A stretch of DNA of 64,000 nt from Nitrospirota bacterium. Its GTDB lineage: Bacteria > Nitrospirota > Nitrospiria > Nitrospirales > Nitrospiraceae. The position numbers and the translations under genes are program-made. The stretch spans positions 222,906 through 286,905 of the forward strand of contig NSIK01000010.1 in the NCBI GenBank assembly GCA_002737345.1, in the 5' to 3' direction. Positions 34,044 to 43,404 of the stretch are shown one piece after another. The notes beneath the pieces are model-generated. The model was given only the letters and a program-made list of their open reading frames with translations, searched no databases and was not told the DNA's origin. How positions within the stretch are numbered: position 1 is the first letter of the stretch; the number at the start of each line of letters is the position of its first letter.

Positions 34044-34751
34044 TCAGTCTCCCTCCCCAATGTGAATGAAGCAGATCGGATCTCCCACCAGGGCTGTTTG
34101 GTAATAGCGTTTCCCCACTCGATAGGCCACTCCATGCTGGTGGCACCATTCTGCAATCCAGATGACTTCTTCTGTCGTGGTCGTGACGAGGCCGGGCCTC
34201 TCGAGCTTCCCCATGCAGCGGGCCACGAGCGCCCGCACAATGCGGCGCTCTTTGTCGAACTGCATGGGATTGAGCGTGAGGGGATTGCCCTGTCCATAGG
34301 AGAGAGGCGAGAGATTCGGGAATCGCTCAGGATCGTTTAATACGCTGACCACCCAGAGATGATCGAAACGGCCCTTCGCTTTAGCCGCATCGACCGCATG
34401 GAACGTGATGGGAATTGCCCGGCAGGCATGGTTGAGCGCTGTGACCTCGGCTTTCCGGAGATTGTGGGGCTCGACCGCCCGGCCCAGCTCCACCGTTTCC
34501 ATAACCAACGGGGGCAGCTCCGCCACTCCAGCCCCGATGTAGAGACTGCGACCATTTCGCTTTAGCTTCTTCTTCAGCAGGACGGCGACCTGGATCCCGA
34601 GCCGGATGCAGGGGCCCCGCTTCGCTCGCCAGAACTCATCGCCTCCCTCATAGCAGTAGACCGGCCCAAGCGCGCCATAGTCGAGCTGGCCGTAAGTCTC
34701 AGTTATGAGACGACTGGTTGCAGGGGCAAGTTTCACGCGGCTCGTGCTCAT
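34044..34751 (-). CDS. hypothetical protein with a Rossmann-like glycine motif
   Basis: Cytoplasmic protein of 235 residues. SLYIGAGVAELPPLVMETVE (about residues 69-88) looks like the first strand, glycine loop and helix of a nucleotide- or SAM-binding fold, and DHLWVVSVLNDPERFPNLSP could be a later strand-loop. No family is recognised. It ends 6 bases from the convergent carbonic anhydrase gene. argB lies further upstream on the same strand, but a gap of about 100 bases separates them. Confidence 0.7.
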   Translation of the reverse strand: MSTSRVKLAPATSRLITETYGQLDYGALGPVYCYEGGDEFWRAKRGPCIRLGIQVAVLLKKKLKRNGRSLYIGAGVAELPPLVMETVELGRAVEPHNLRKAEVTALNHACRAIPITFHAVDAAKAKGRFDHLWVVSVLNDPERFPNLSPLSYGQGNPLTLNPMQFDKERRIVRALVARCMGKLERPGLVTTTTEEVIWIAEWCHQHGVAYRVGKRYYQTALVGDPICFIHIGEGD

Positions 34752-34848
34752 GCCCGTACCCCCGCGATGTGAAGGGCGGCCTCGGTCACTGTCGTCGCCA
34801 CGTTGGAGAGAAGAGATTCAAGGTGTCCAGACCGTTCGGATAAACCGA

Positions 34849-35745
34849 TTATGAGGTGATTTCAGTTCCGATACCCTTGCGCGTGAACACTTCGAGGAGA
34901 ATCGCATGGGGTATGCGGCCGTCGATGATATGGGCCTTGCCGACTCCGCCGCCGAGGGCATCCAGGCAAGCATGGACCTTGGGCAACATCCCTTCGCTGA
35001 TCGTGCCCTTTTTCACCATCCGTTGCGTATCTTTGCGCGAGACCGTCGAGAGGTGGCGTCCATTCGCATCGCGAATGCCCTTGACATCGGTCATCATCAC
35101 CAGTTTTTCCGCTTGCAGCGCCCCCGCTATCGCTCCGGCCACGAGGTCAGCATTGATGTTGTAGGTGTTGCCTTCACGGTCTGTGCCGATCGGCGCGATC
35201 ACGGGAATGTAATTGTCCTGTTGGAGCTTCAGCACCAGCGTCGGGTCGATGGACTGAACTTCTCCCGCCAGGCCGAAATCTACTTCTCCTTCCCCGTCAT
35301 CCAGATCCTTATCCAGAATGGCGGACCAGGCTTTGGCCGTGAGGGGGCGCGACAGGATGAGTCCGCCGTCTTTGCCGCTCAACCCGACCGCGAGACCTCC
35401 ATGGCGATTCAAGAGATCGACGATTTCCATGTTGATCTTGCCGGCCAAGACCATCTCCACGATTTCCATCGTGGCATCATCCGTGACCCGCACCCCATGG
35501 CGAAACTTGGCTTCCATGCCCAAGCGCTCGAGCATCTTGTCGATCTGGGGGCCTCCGCCATGCACGATTACCGGATTGAGTCCCACGTATTTCAAGAGCA
35601 CGACATCCTGGGCGAATCGTTCTTTTAACAGCGTGTCGGTCATGGCATGGCCGCCATATTTAATCACGATGGTCTTGCCCTTGAACTTGCGTATGTAGGG
35701 CAAGGCTTCGATCAGCACGTTCGCTTTTTTGATCAGTTTGTTCAT
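34849..35745 (-). CDS. argB: acetylglutamate kinase
   Basis: Second enzyme of arginine biosynthesis, phosphorylating N-acetylglutamate. 298 residues of the amino-acid kinase fold: IVIKYGGHAM, VIVHGGGPQIDKML, NINADLVAGAIAGALQAEKLVMMTDVKGI and GTISEGMLPKVHACLDAL. The length and the N-terminal helix suit the hexameric, arginine-sensitive form, which is an inference. AAGGGGAG lies upstream of the ATG. Confidence 0.96.
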   Translation of the reverse strand: MNKLIKKANVLIEALPYIRKFKGKTIVIKYGGHAMTDTLLKERFAQDVVLLKYVGLNPVIVHGGGPQIDKMLERLGMEAKFRHGVRVTDDATMEIVEMVLAGKINMEIVDLLNRHGGLAVGLSGKDGGLILSRPLTAKAWSAILDKDLDDGEGEVDFGLAGEVQSIDPTLVLKLQQDNYIPVIAPIGTDREGNTYNINADLVAGAIAGALQAEKLVMMTDVKGIRDANGRHLSTVSRKDTQRMVKKGTISEGMLPKVHACLDALGGGVGKAHIIDGRIPHAILLEVFTRKGIGTEITS

Positions 35746-35797
35746 GCCTGACTCCCCTTGCGAGAAAAGCGCGACCTGCGCGTCGCTTCAATATATA

Positions 35798-36736
35798 TCA
35801 TGGTTTGCCGTCCTTGGTGGAACGTATGTTGGCGGCGCGGCCGGCTCTCGGGTGGGTCTTATCGTAGACGGCCAGGAGCTGGTCTGTCGCCAGGTGCGTG
35901 TATTTTTGTGTTGTGGCCAAAGACACATGCCCCAGCATCTCTTGAATCGATCGTAGATCAGCTCCCTCATCGAGGAGATGGGTGGCAAAAGAATGGCGCA
36001 GGGTATGGGGACTCACGGAGCCTCCGGCCAGCTGCTTCGAATAGCTGGCCACGATGCGAGCCACACTCCTGGCCGTCAACCGACCCCCTCGGAGATTCAA
36101 AAAGACGGGGGCTGCTGGCTGCTGATTGCTGGCTGATGGCTTCAACGATGCACGATAGTTGTGGATGGCCTTGAGGGCTACCGCCCCGACTGGGACGATC
36201 CGTTCCTTCCGGCTTTTTCCTCGCAGATGGACCAGTCCCTCGGACGCACGGAGGTCTTCGAGGTTGAGCCCCACGAGTTCGCTCACACGAGCCCCGGTCG
36301 AATAGAGCGTTTCCAATAAGGCGCAGTCCCGGAGGGAGGAGCCTGCTTGTCCGGCAGGAAAGTCCATCAGTGCTGCCGCGTCGTCCTTAGTCAAGACACG
36401 AGGTAGATGCTTGGGCTGTTTCGGCGTTCTGATGGTGTCGGCGGGATTGAGCCCCACCCGGCCTTTTCCCTGCAGATAGCGATAGAAGCTGCGAAGAGAG
36501 GCGAGCTTCCTGGCGATCGAGGAGCTTTTTTCCTGTTTGCGGTCCAGCCAATGGAGGTAGGCTCTGATGGACTCCGTCTTGACGGTCGCGGGATCGAGCT
36601 TGGGCAGTCCCGGCTGTTCTGCCTTCATGAAGGTGTGAAATTGGCGGAGGTCTGAACCGTAGTTGCGCACGGTTTCATGCGACGCATGCCGTTCCACTTC
36701 CAGGAAGGTCATGAAAGCTTGAATTGCGTCATCCAT
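35798..36736 (-). CDS. xerC: tyrosine recombinase XerC
   Basis: Site-specific recombinase of 312 residues for resolving chromosome dimers. A SAM-like N-terminal DNA-binding domain (FLEVERHASHETVRNYGSDLRQF) precedes the catalytic domain. The active-site residues are visible: Arg in STGARVSELVGL, Lys in RGKSRKER, His-x-x-Arg in HTLRHSFATHLLDEG, His in MLGHVSLATTQ and Tyr in KYTH. It overlaps trmFO by 28 bases, a neighbourhood seen in other bacteria, so it is the housekeeping Xer and not a phage integrase. Confidence 0.92.
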   Translation of the reverse strand: MDDAIQAFMTFLEVERHASHETVRNYGSDLRQFHTFMKAEQPGLPKLDPATVKTESIRAYLHWLDRKQEKSSSIARKLASLRSFYRYLQGKGRVGLNPADTIRTPKQPKHLPRVLTKDDAAALMDFPAGQAGSSLRDCALLETLYSTGARVSELVGLNLEDLRASEGLVHLRGKSRKERIVPVGAVALKAIHNYRASLKPSASNQQPAAPVFLNLRGGRLTARSVARIVASYSKQLAGGSVSPHTLRHSFATHLLDEGADLRSIQEMLGHVSLATTQKYTHLATDQLLAVYDKTHPRAGRAANIRSTKDGKP

Positions 36737-38025
36737 GCCGTCAGGTCCTCAAGCGCCCGTTGTCCGGTGAGCCGTCGTTTGCTCTCCTTGTCTCTCGTCG
36801 GGGTGGCAAGGGGAGGAAAGAGCCCGAAGTTCGTATTCATCGGCTGAAAGTGCCGGGGGTCTGTGGTCGTGATATATGTCGTGAGGCAGCCGTGGGCCGT
36901 AGTAGGTGGCGGCGTGACCAAGGGCAATCCTGCCAGGCTGCGAGCGGCGTTGATGCCGGCCAGTCCTCCCATCGCGGCGGAATCCGTATAGCCCTCGACG
37001 CCGACCAATTGCCCCGCGAAGAAGAGGGTGCCACGCGCCTTGAACTGAAGCGTGTTGTAGAGCAGTTGCGGCGAATTGATGAAGGTGTTGCGATGCAGGC
37101 TGCCGTAGCGGAGGAACTCCGCCTCCTCCAGGCCAGGGATCATGCGAAACACCCGTTTCTGCTCGCCATAGGTTAGTTTAGTCTGAAACCCCACGAGGTT
37201 GTAACAGGAGCGATGAGCGTTTTCCGTCCGGAGCTGCACCACTGCGTAGGCGCGCTTCCCCGTCTTAGGATTGTCCAAACCCACCGGTTTCAATGGGCCG
37301 AATTGCATGGTCTGGCGGCCTCGTTCAGCCATTACCTCGATGGGGATGCAGCCTTCAAAGTAGGCGGCTTTTTCAAAGTCTTTTGGTTGCACCTTTTCCG
37401 CTGCCAGCAGCGCGGCGTAGAAGGTATTATAAGTTGCTTCATCCATGGGGCAATTAAGGTAGTCGTCTCCGCCTTTTCCGTATCGAGAGGCTAGGAATGC
37501 GACGTCCATATTGACGGAGTCGGCATCCACGATCGGCGAGATCGCATCGTAAAAATATAAATGCTTGGTCTGGGTCAATTGCGCGATGGCCTGAGACAGT
37601 TTGTCGGATGTCAGAGGCCCCGTCGCCAGAATACAGAGACAGTCCGTCGGGATTTCGGCGATCTCCGTGCGCAGAATGCGAATGTTCGGATGGCTTTCAA
37701 GCGCCTGGGTGATCTTGAGTGAGAACAGATCGCGATCGACAGCCAGGGCCGATCCAGCCGGCACCCGCACTTCGTCTGCGACCTTGATAATGAGCGAGTT
37801 GAGCCGGCGCATCTCTTCTTTCAAGATGCCGGGCGCATTCATCGGGTCCGTCGACCCGAGCGAATTGGAACAGACCAGCTCGGCTAAGCCGCCGGTCTTG
37901 TGGGCTTGCGTGGTTGCGTTGGGGCGCATTTCATAGAGCGTGACTTTCGCACCACGATTGGCTGCCTGCCATGCTGCTTCAGATCCGGCCAGACCCCCGC
38001 CAATAATCACAATGTCGTCGGGCAT
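36709..38025 (-). CDS. trmFO: tRNA (uracil-5-)-methyltransferase TrmFO (folate/FAD-dependent)
   Basis: Makes m5U54 in tRNA using methylene-tetrahydrofolate and FADH2. 438 residues from ATG 38025, since the conserved FAD loop IVIIGGGLAGSEAAWQAA follows directly; the frame upstream to 38094 overlaps the promoter. Other blocks: ETYGEQ-like LTYGEQKRVFRMIPGLEEAE, GQLVGVEGYTDSAAMGGLAG and NTNFGLFPPL. It heads a trmFO-xerC unit. Confidence 0.96.
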   Translation of the reverse strand: MPDDIVIIGGGLAGSEAAWQAANRGAKVTLYEMRPNATTQAHKTGGLAELVCSNSLGSTDPMNAPGILKEEMRRLNSLIIKVADEVRVPAGSALAVDRDLFSLKITQALESHPNIRILRTEIAEIPTDCLCILATGPLTSDKLSQAIAQLTQTKHLYFYDAISPIVDADSVNMDVAFLASRYGKGGDDYLNCPMDEATYNTFYAALLAAEKVQPKDFEKAAYFEGCIPIEVMAERGRQTMQFGPLKPVGLDNPKTGKRAYAVVQLRTENAHRSCYNLVGFQTKLTYGEQKRVFRMIPGLEEAEFLRYGSLHRNTFINSPQLLYNTLQFKARGTLFFAGQLVGVEGYTDSAAMGGLAGINAARSLAGLPLVTPPPTTAHGCLTTYITTTDPRHFQPMNTNFGLFPPLATPTRDKESKRRLTGQRALEDLTAWMTQFKLS

Positions 38026-38064
38026 GCGAGTGGGACTCCGTGGGCAAAAGGTGAGCGGAAGGGC

Positions 38065-38094
38065 ATTGTAGGAACCGTATTTTAGCGATGTCAA
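38065..38094 (-). promoter_or_regulatory. sigma-70 promoter for trmFO
   Basis: On the minus strand a perfect TTGACA (38094-38089), an 18-base spacer and TACAAT (38070-38065). The leader is about 30 bases, with GGAG some 12 bases before the ATG. Confidence 0.6.
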
Positions 38095-38177
38095 GGCGAC
38101 GGCGCGCTGGGAATGGCTAGCGACGCATGGAAGCGGGAGCCTACTGATCGGATCGCCCGTGACGTCATCGTTCTCGG

Positions 38178-38207
38178 TTGATCCGATTTATAACCCCATG
38201 CTAGACT
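38178..38207 (+). promoter_or_regulatory. promoter candidate for tRNA-Val
   Basis: TTGATC (38178-38183) and TAGACT (38202-38207) are 18 bases apart and end 11 bases before the mature tRNA 5' end. Confidence 0.35.
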
Positions 38208-38218
38208 TCAAACTCTGT

Positions 38219-38293
38219 GGGCGATTAGCTCAGGGGTAGAGCGCTTCCTTCACACGGAAGAGGCCACTGGTTCGATACCAGTATCGCCCACCA
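38219..38293 (+). tRNA. tRNA-Val (CAC)
   Basis: Acceptor GGGCGAT pairs with ATCGCCC, D-arm AGCTCAGGGGTAGAGC, anticodon arm CTTCCTTCACACGGAAG with anticodon CAC, T-arm GGTTCGATACC, and an encoded CCA (38291-38293). Confidence 0.97.
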
Positions 38294-38632
38294 CTTCTTC
38301 ATCCCCCGCCTCCCAACATACTGTTTTCATAGGGGTTGTTGGCAACGCTCTCACCCTGGATAGAGCCAGGGTGGCTGGCTACACTTTATTGTGTTGCGCT
38401 AGCGTGCGGTGTGAACCCTGCTGGACAAGTGAGGTTAGCTATGCGGCTAACAGCATGTGCCGCAGGAATATTCTTCCTGGTCACTACATCCGAAGATGCC
38501 GTGCTGGATGCGCAGCGTCAATATAATTTAGAGTAAGACGGTTTTCCGATTTGACGCCCGCTTCTCTCCGGAGAGGCAGGCGTGGTCGTTTGTCGTTGGT
38601 AAAGGCTTTCACATTTCGTGTATCCTCCCCCC
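38294..38632. other. 339-base intergenic stretch after tRNA-Val
   Basis: A 66-codon frame (38336-38536, TTG start, one hydrophobic patch) is too weak to call. A hairpin at 38555-38582 (CGCCCGCTTCTC with GAGAGGCAGGCG, one mismatch, loop TCCG) may end an upstream transcript. Otherwise nothing is seen. Confidence 0.4.
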
Positions 38633-39808
38633 GTGAGTCGAACCCCCTGTGATATGAGAGCCTCTGGCACTGCGCCCCTTCGGCTATGGCTGGTCTGTGG
38701 GTTGGGGCTAAGCCTCTTGCTGAGCGCCTGCGAAACGGCAGCCCCTAAGCCGCCCCTCCCACCATCGGAAAGCGATCTTATTCTTCTGAAGTCCCCCACG
38801 ATCTGTGTGGCAAAGCCCGACTTTCTTAAGGCCCATCTTGCTTCTGCGCTCAAGACGCAAGCCTGGGGCTCAGGCCAGGAGTTGATCCTCCCTGCCGACC
38901 GAAGCCCCTCTCACGGCGATGAATCTTATTTCTTCGATGAAGATGGACTGCTGGTCGGAGCGCTGTTCACTTTTTCGTCCGGCCTCAGTCTGGAGCCCTA
39001 CCCGGTCCTGCGTGAGACCCTGACATTGTTGAAGCCCACATTGGAGTTTTATCTCAACGTGGCGAATCTATCTTCCAAGGCGAGCATGGCGTCGAGTGCC
39101 CTCTATGCAACAGGCGATGAAAAATCTACGACGCAATATTTGGTCCTTAGCACGAACGAGCAGCCGGCATTGCTCCAGGCCTCGATCACGATCGACCCCT
39201 ACGCGCAATTGTTCTCCCCCTATCGACGGGAATTTTTAGAACGGTTGCGCCGCCCAAGCAGCCAGAATCCAGGGCAACAGCTCGACAGTCAAGGCGCGGA
39301 GGACAAGGAGCCGTTCCTGTCGCTCCAGCAATTTGCACGAGGACAAACGGCTCAGTTGTCTTACTGTGGGCCCCAGAACTACGAGATCGCAGCCAATGCC
39401 TATCAGAAAGCGATCGCGAGCGGCTTTACGAGTAAGGTGTGGCAGGCCGAGGTGCACCACAAGCTGGGTTTGGCATGGGAAGGGAAGGGGCAGCACGAGA
39501 AGGCCAAGGGGGAGTTGCTACAGTCGCTGGCCATCAGGCCCAATACTCCGGAAATTCTGAACAACCTCGGCACGGTCTACGGCAAGTTGGGAGACAAAGC
39601 AAACGCGCTGGCCTCCTTCGAGAAGGCCGTTATCCTTCGGCCTAACTACGCCATCGCCCGTTACAACTTGGCGGAAGCCATCGAATCCACGAGTCCCAGA
39701 CGCGCCATTCTGGAATACGAGACCTATGTTGCCTTGGCCGAAGGTATCCCGGAGGAAACCAGCCGCATCGCTCGCGCCAAACAGCGAGTGAAGGTGCTCA
39801 AACAGTAG
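38633..39808 (+). CDS. TPR-repeat lipoprotein
   Basis: Exported protein of 391 residues from GTG 38633, or 384 from ATG 38654. The signal ends in a good lipobox (LSLLLSAC-E), so it is anchored to the inner or outer membrane. Residues about 60-220 form an uncharacterised domain, with a Ser/Gln linker near 200. The C-terminal third holds TPR units (YEIAANAYQKAIASGFTSK, HHKLGLAWEGKGQHEKAKGE, PEILNNLGTVYGKLGDKANA, YAIARYNLAEAIE). TPRs mediate protein contacts; partners are unknown. TATCCT lies 6 bases before GTG 38633. Confidence 0.75.
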   Translation: MSRTPCDMRASGTAPLRLWLVCGLGLSLLLSACETAAPKPPLPPSESDLILLKSPTICVAKPDFLKAHLASALKTQAWGSGQELILPADRSPSHGDESYFFDEDGLLVGALFTFSSGLSLEPYPVLRETLTLLKPTLEFYLNVANLSSKASMASSALYATGDEKSTTQYLVLSTNEQPALLQASITIDPYAQLFSPYRREFLERLRRPSSQNPGQQLDSQGAEDKEPFLSLQQFARGQTAQLSYCGPQNYEIAANAYQKAIASGFTSKVWQAEVHHKLGLAWEGKGQHEKAKGELLQSLAIRPNTPEILNNLGTVYGKLGDKANALASFEKAVILRPNYAIARYNLAEAIESTSPRRAILEYETYVALAEGIPEETSRIARAKQRVKVLKQ

Positions 39809-39833
39809 CGGGATGGCCCGGTGAGTTCCCTAT

Positions 39834-39880
39834 GTTCGCGCAACGCGCGGCTTGGAGAGCCCTCGCTGGACGCGCGCAGT
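39834..39880. repeat. REP-like palindromic element, copy 2
   Basis: GTTCGCGCAACGCGCGGC...CCTCGCTGGACGCGCGCAGT closely matches the element at 17901-17950, with CGCGCG repeats on both arms. It lies between the TPR lipoprotein and the convergent DksA-like gene. Confidence 0.6.
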
Positions 39881-39966
39881 GGGGGACTCATCCGGGCCAT
39901 CTAAGGGGGAGAGTGAACGGCAAGTTCTTTGAGTGTCCTGCGAGGGGACGTGGGAGAGTCTGACGT

Positions 39967-40410
39967 CTAGCGTCGGCTCTTTTCTTCTTGTTCTTCGAGT
40001 GTTTTGCAGTCGATACAGAGGGTGGTGACGGGACGGGCTTTGAGTCGTGGATAGGGAATCTCTTCTTCGCAGCGTTCGCAGATGCCGTAGATGCTCTGGT
40101 CCATTCGAGCCAGCGCTTCATCGATCTTCTTGACCAACCGTTGCTCGCGCTCGAGAATTCTCATCGAGAAGCGTTGCTCGGCTTCCGCCGACGCCTGGTC
40201 GCTGACATCAGGGAAGGTCTCCTGACTATTTGAACTGGTCAGGCCCTCGACCACTTCATTCAAAATGGTCCGGCGCTGCTCCTCTAGGTCGCAACGAATC
40301 GCGTGGTACTTTTCTTCAACGGCTGCGATTGTGGTACGGCGTGTGTGAGCGACAGGTGGTGTCGCTGTGGGGGCGGATGCAATGGGTTTGGCTGAAGAGC
40401 CTGCTTTCAC
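39967..40410 (-). CDS. DksA/TraR-family zinc-finger protein
   Basis: Protein of 147 residues. It has a low-complexity Ala/Thr/Pro N-terminus (about 25 residues), a long coiled-coil segment, and a C4 zinc finger CERCEEEIPYPRLKARPVTTLCIDC (two CxxC pairs 17 residues apart). Members bind the RNA polymerase secondary channel and act with ppGpp. The coiled-coil-tip DxxDxA motif of E. coli DksA is not obvious: the sequence reads KKIDEALARMDQSIYG, close to TraR/DksA-like proteins. It starts at GTG behind AGGTGG. Confidence 0.88.
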   Translation of the reverse strand: MKAGSSAKPIASAPTATPPVAHTRRTTIAAVEEKYHAIRCDLEEQRRTILNEVVEGLTSSNSQETFPDVSDQASAEAEQRFSMRILEREQRLVKKIDEALARMDQSIYGICERCEEEIPYPRLKARPVTTLCIDCKTLEEQEEKSRR

Positions 40411-40534
40411 CTAGCCACCTGGTTGAAGAGTAAAGTCATTCTAACGAGCGGACTATAACAGGGGCCTGGAGGGGGGTCAATGGGAGGTAATCGGCTCGAG
40501 GGTGCTGAAAAATATTGGTTGTACGGTGGGACGG

Positions 40535-41137
40535 CTAGAGGTCTCGGCGGCCTTCAATCGACTTCAGTAACGTCACGTCGTCGGCATACTCAATGTCCAT
40601 CCCGACCGGGATACCATAGGCGATACGGGAGACTCTGGCGCCAAGGGGTTTCAGCTGGTTGGTTAAATAGATGGCGGTTGCCTCTCCCTCGATCGTCGGA
40701 CTCGTCGCAAGGATCACTTCCTGAATGCCTCCGAGTTTCACCCGGTCGACCAATTCCTCGGCCCTGATATCGGACGGCCCGACGCCGTCCAGCGGAGATA
40801 AGGCGCCGAGCAACACATGGTACAGGCCCCGGTAGGCGCCGGCCCGTTCGATGGCATAGGTCGTGCTGGGTTCTTCCACCACTAGGATTCTCGTTTGGTC
40901 CCGCTTGGGGTCGAGGCAAAACTCGCAGAGCTCCCCTTCTGCAATGTTTCGGCATTGGCGGCAAAACGAGAGCCCGTCCTTCACGGCGCGAATGGCGTCG
41001 GCCAAGCGGAGCGCCTCTTCGCGCTCGGATTTCAACACGTGGAACGCCAATCGCTGCGCCGTCTTTTGTCCGATGCCGGGGAGACGGACTAATTCGCGCA
41101 CCAACCGCGCGAGGAGTCCTTGCTGATCAACTGCCAT
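40535..41137 (-). CDS. recR: recombination protein RecR
   Basis: Recombinational repair protein of 200 residues, loading RecA together with RecF/RecO. Order of domains: helix-hairpin-helix (LVRLPGIGQKTAQRLAFHVL), C4 zinc finger (CRQCRNIAEGELCEFC), Toprim (LVVEEPSTTYAIER, YHVLLGALSPLDGVGP) and a Walker-B-like end (GEATAIYLTNQL, SRIAYGIPVGMDIEYAD). It is the last gene of the dnaX-ebfC-recR unit. Confidence 0.96.
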   Translation of the reverse strand: MAVDQQGLLARLVRELVRLPGIGQKTAQRLAFHVLKSEREEALRLADAIRAVKDGLSFCRQCRNIAEGELCEFCLDPKRDQTRILVVEEPSTTYAIERAGAYRGLYHVLLGALSPLDGVGPSDIRAEELVDRVKLGGIQEVILATSPTIEGEATAIYLTNQLKPLGARVSRIAYGIPVGMDIEYADDVTLLKSIEGRRDL

Positions 41138-41151
41138 AAGGTAATCGCCCG

Positions 41152-41475
41152 CTAAAATAATCCGGGGACATTCATGCCGCCGGTCACGGCTTTCATCTCA
41201 TTCGCCATCATCTCGCGCGCCTTGTGGAGGGCGTCGTTCGATGCCGCCATGACCAGGTCCTGCACCATCTCTACGTCGCCGCTTTTCACGACTTCGGGAT
41301 CGATGACGATGCTGAGCAATTGCATCGCGCCATTGGCCGTGGCGGTCACGCTGCCTCCGCCGGCTGTCCCGGTGACGGTCTTCACTGAAGCCTGTTCCTG
41401 CACCTTCGACATTTGCGCCTGCATCGCCTGCGCCTGCTTCAGAATATTTCCCATGTTCGCTAACGGGTTTTTCAT
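41152..41475 (-). CDS. ebfC: YbaB/EbfC nucleoid-associated protein
   Basis: DNA-binding protein of 107 residues. Family features: MGNILKQAQAMQAQMSKVQEQ, then VTGTAGGGSVTATANGAMQLLSIVIDPEVV, then a helix with SNDALHKAREMMANEMKAVTGG and Gly/Phe at the end. It overlaps dnaX by 4 bases and precedes recR by 14, the classic dnaX-ybaB-recR operon. Confidence 0.96.
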   Translation of the reverse strand: MKNPLANMGNILKQAQAMQAQMSKVQEQASVKTVTGTAGGGSVTATANGAMQLLSIVIDPEVVKSGDVEMVQDLVMAASNDALHKAREMMANEMKAVTGGMNVPGLF

Positions 41476-43307
41476 TCTTCAATTTCCTTCTGGCTCGCTA
41501 CCGGCCGGACCTCTGCGAGCTCTGCGCCGAATATCTCCAGCGCCTGCTTGACGACCGGATGCGCCTGCGCCCGCTCGAAGAGCACTTGTTTTTGTTCTTT
41601 TTCTTTTGACACCCTAAGCTCTGCCATCGTGTGCCCCTGGGGGTCCGCCTCGGTCAACTCGACAACCCGCAGCCGAAGGGTTTGCCCGCTCAGTCGTTCA
41701 CACATTGAGGTGAGCACCGCGATATTGTCGGGCTTTTCGATCATGCCACGGGCCACCGTCGCTTGTTTGGGAAAGCCAATCGTCACGACATGGCCGTCCA
41801 CGCGGACGAGTCGCCCTATTTCCAGGAAGGGGGCGATATTGGGAAAGGCCCCAGCCACTTCTTCTTGAAGTTGCTCCCAATTAAGCGTGACCGCGGGACG
41901 GGCCGTGTCACTGGGGGCCGCAGGGACAGGTTTCGTTACGGTCCCCTCACTGCTGGCGAGGGGAGGCCGTGCAGGCGGAGGAGTCGAAAGGGGGTTCCGT
42001 GCTGGGGCGGCCGTTGCGAGCCCCGGAGGTCGGGTCGGCAGTGGCGCGGCTGGCATGGACGCCGTCGATTGTGGAGGCTTTGGCGCCGAGGGAGGGGGCG
42101 GACTATTTGCGCGAACGGGCTGCGCCGGTTTTTCTCCGCGAACAGGCGCCGGCAAGGGGCGTGGTGTTTGGCCCGGCGGCATCGCTTGGGCCGGCTTCTC
42201 GTTCGCGCGACGCAGCAACCGCGTGGCCCGCACCGCCGCCGTTTCAAGCACGAATCGGGGATGGGCGCTGAGCCGGAGCGCATCCTCTGCTTGCGTGAAA
42301 ATCGCAAAGAGTTCTTGAAGCTGCTCCGGGGAGAAGGCCTTGGCGTCAGCCGCCATCTGCGCCAGGTCTTCCATGGTGGCTTCGATCAGGCCCTGCTGCT
42401 CTTGCGGCGAAGGCACGACCGACACCACCAGCATGTTGCGCAGATATTCGACGACCTCCGCACAGTAGGCGCGCAGATCGTGTCCCTGGTCCAGCAGGTG
42501 GGCCAGCACGCGCAGCGCCGCAGCGCTTTCCTGTGCAGTAAGGGCCTGAATCATGGCGCGCACCAATTCTTGCGGAACCGCCCCCAGCAATGCTTCCAGG
42601 TCCGTATGCACGATCGTCTTCCCGCCAAAGGCCACCGCCTGGTCGAGCAGGCTGAGTCCGTCGCGCATGCTGCCCTCGCTGGCCCGGGCGAGCGCCATCA
42701 GGCTTCGCTCCTCGATGACGATCTGGTCCTGATTGACCACATAACGCAGCCGTTCGACGATCTCGGCTCGCGCAATGCGCCGGAAGTTGTAATGCTGACA
42801 GCGGGATAGAATCGTCGCCGGAATTTTGTGGATCTCGGTGGTGGCGAAAATAAACACGACGTGTGGGGGTGGCTCTTCCAGGGTTTTCAGTAGCGCGTTG
42901 AAGGCTGAGTTCGACAGCATGTGGACTTCGTCGATGATGTAGACCCGGTACTTCCCGTGAAACGCGGCGAACTTGATGTTCTCGCGGATCTCGCGCACAT
43001 CGTCCACGCTTGTGTTAGAGGCGCCGTCGATCTCCATGACGTCGACGGAGGTGCCTTGCGCAATTTCGAGGCAGTTGGAACAGGTGCCGCAGGGTGTGCC
43101 GGTCTGCCCCTGCTCGCAGTTGAGCGCTTTGGCGAGGATTCGCGCCACTGTGGTTTTCCCCACGCCGCGGCTCCCGGAAAAGAGATAGGCTTGGGCGATT
43201 CGCTGCGTAGTGATGGAATTGACCAGCGTCTGCACGACATGCGGCTGTCCGATCACGTCGTCGAATGTGCCGGGCCGGTATTTTCTGGCGGAGACTTGGT
43301 AATCCAT
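41472..43307 (-). CDS. dnaX: DNA polymerase III subunit gamma/tau
   Basis: Clamp-loader ATPase of 611 residues. Walker A GSRGVGKTTVA, a zinc site with four cysteines (CEQGQTGTPCGTCSNC), Walker B IIDEVHMLS and sensor blocks (ATTEIHKIPATILSRCQ). Domain III ends near residue 370. A Pro/Ala-rich linker (about 375-465) leads to the tau-type C-terminal domain. I saw no A-rich slippery heptamer in the linker, so a short gamma form is not indicated. Confidence 0.96.
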   Translation of the reverse strand: MDYQVSARKYRPGTFDDVIGQPHVVQTLVNSITTQRIAQAYLFSGSRGVGKTTVARILAKALNCEQGQTGTPCGTCSNCLEIAQGTSVDVMEIDGASNTSVDDVREIRENIKFAAFHGKYRVYIIDEVHMLSNSAFNALLKTLEEPPPHVVFIFATTEIHKIPATILSRCQHYNFRRIARAEIVERLRYVVNQDQIVIEERSLMALARASEGSMRDGLSLLDQAVAFGGKTIVHTDLEALLGAVPQELVRAMIQALTAQESAAALRVLAHLLDQGHDLRAYCAEVVEYLRNMLVVSVVPSPQEQQGLIEATMEDLAQMAADAKAFSPEQLQELFAIFTQAEDALRLSAHPRFVLETAAVRATRLLRRANEKPAQAMPPGQTPRPLPAPVRGEKPAQPVRANSPPPPSAPKPPQSTASMPAAPLPTRPPGLATAAPARNPLSTPPPARPPLASSEGTVTKPVPAAPSDTARPAVTLNWEQLQEEVAGAFPNIAPFLEIGRLVRVDGHVVTIGFPKQATVARGMIEKPDNIAVLTSMCERLSGQTLRLRVVELTEADPQGHTMAELRVSKEKEQKQVLFERAQAHPVVKQALEIFGAELAEVRPVASQKEIEE

Positions 43308-43404
43308 AAGGCGTTAGACGTGAAACGGTAGATGTGAAACGTTGAGAGACGTGATCCTGCGCGTTCGTATCGTCTTAGGTTTCATGCCTCACGGAATAAA
43401 GCTA

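Noticed and set aside
35798-36736. Phage or island integrase next to a tRNA
   Set aside because: The recombinase overlaps trmFO and has the housekeeping XerC context. No attachment-site duplication of tRNA-Val was seen.
38336-38536. 66-codon ORF after tRNA-Val
   Set aside because: It has a TTG start without a ribosome-binding site and no motif, and only one weak hydrophobic patch.
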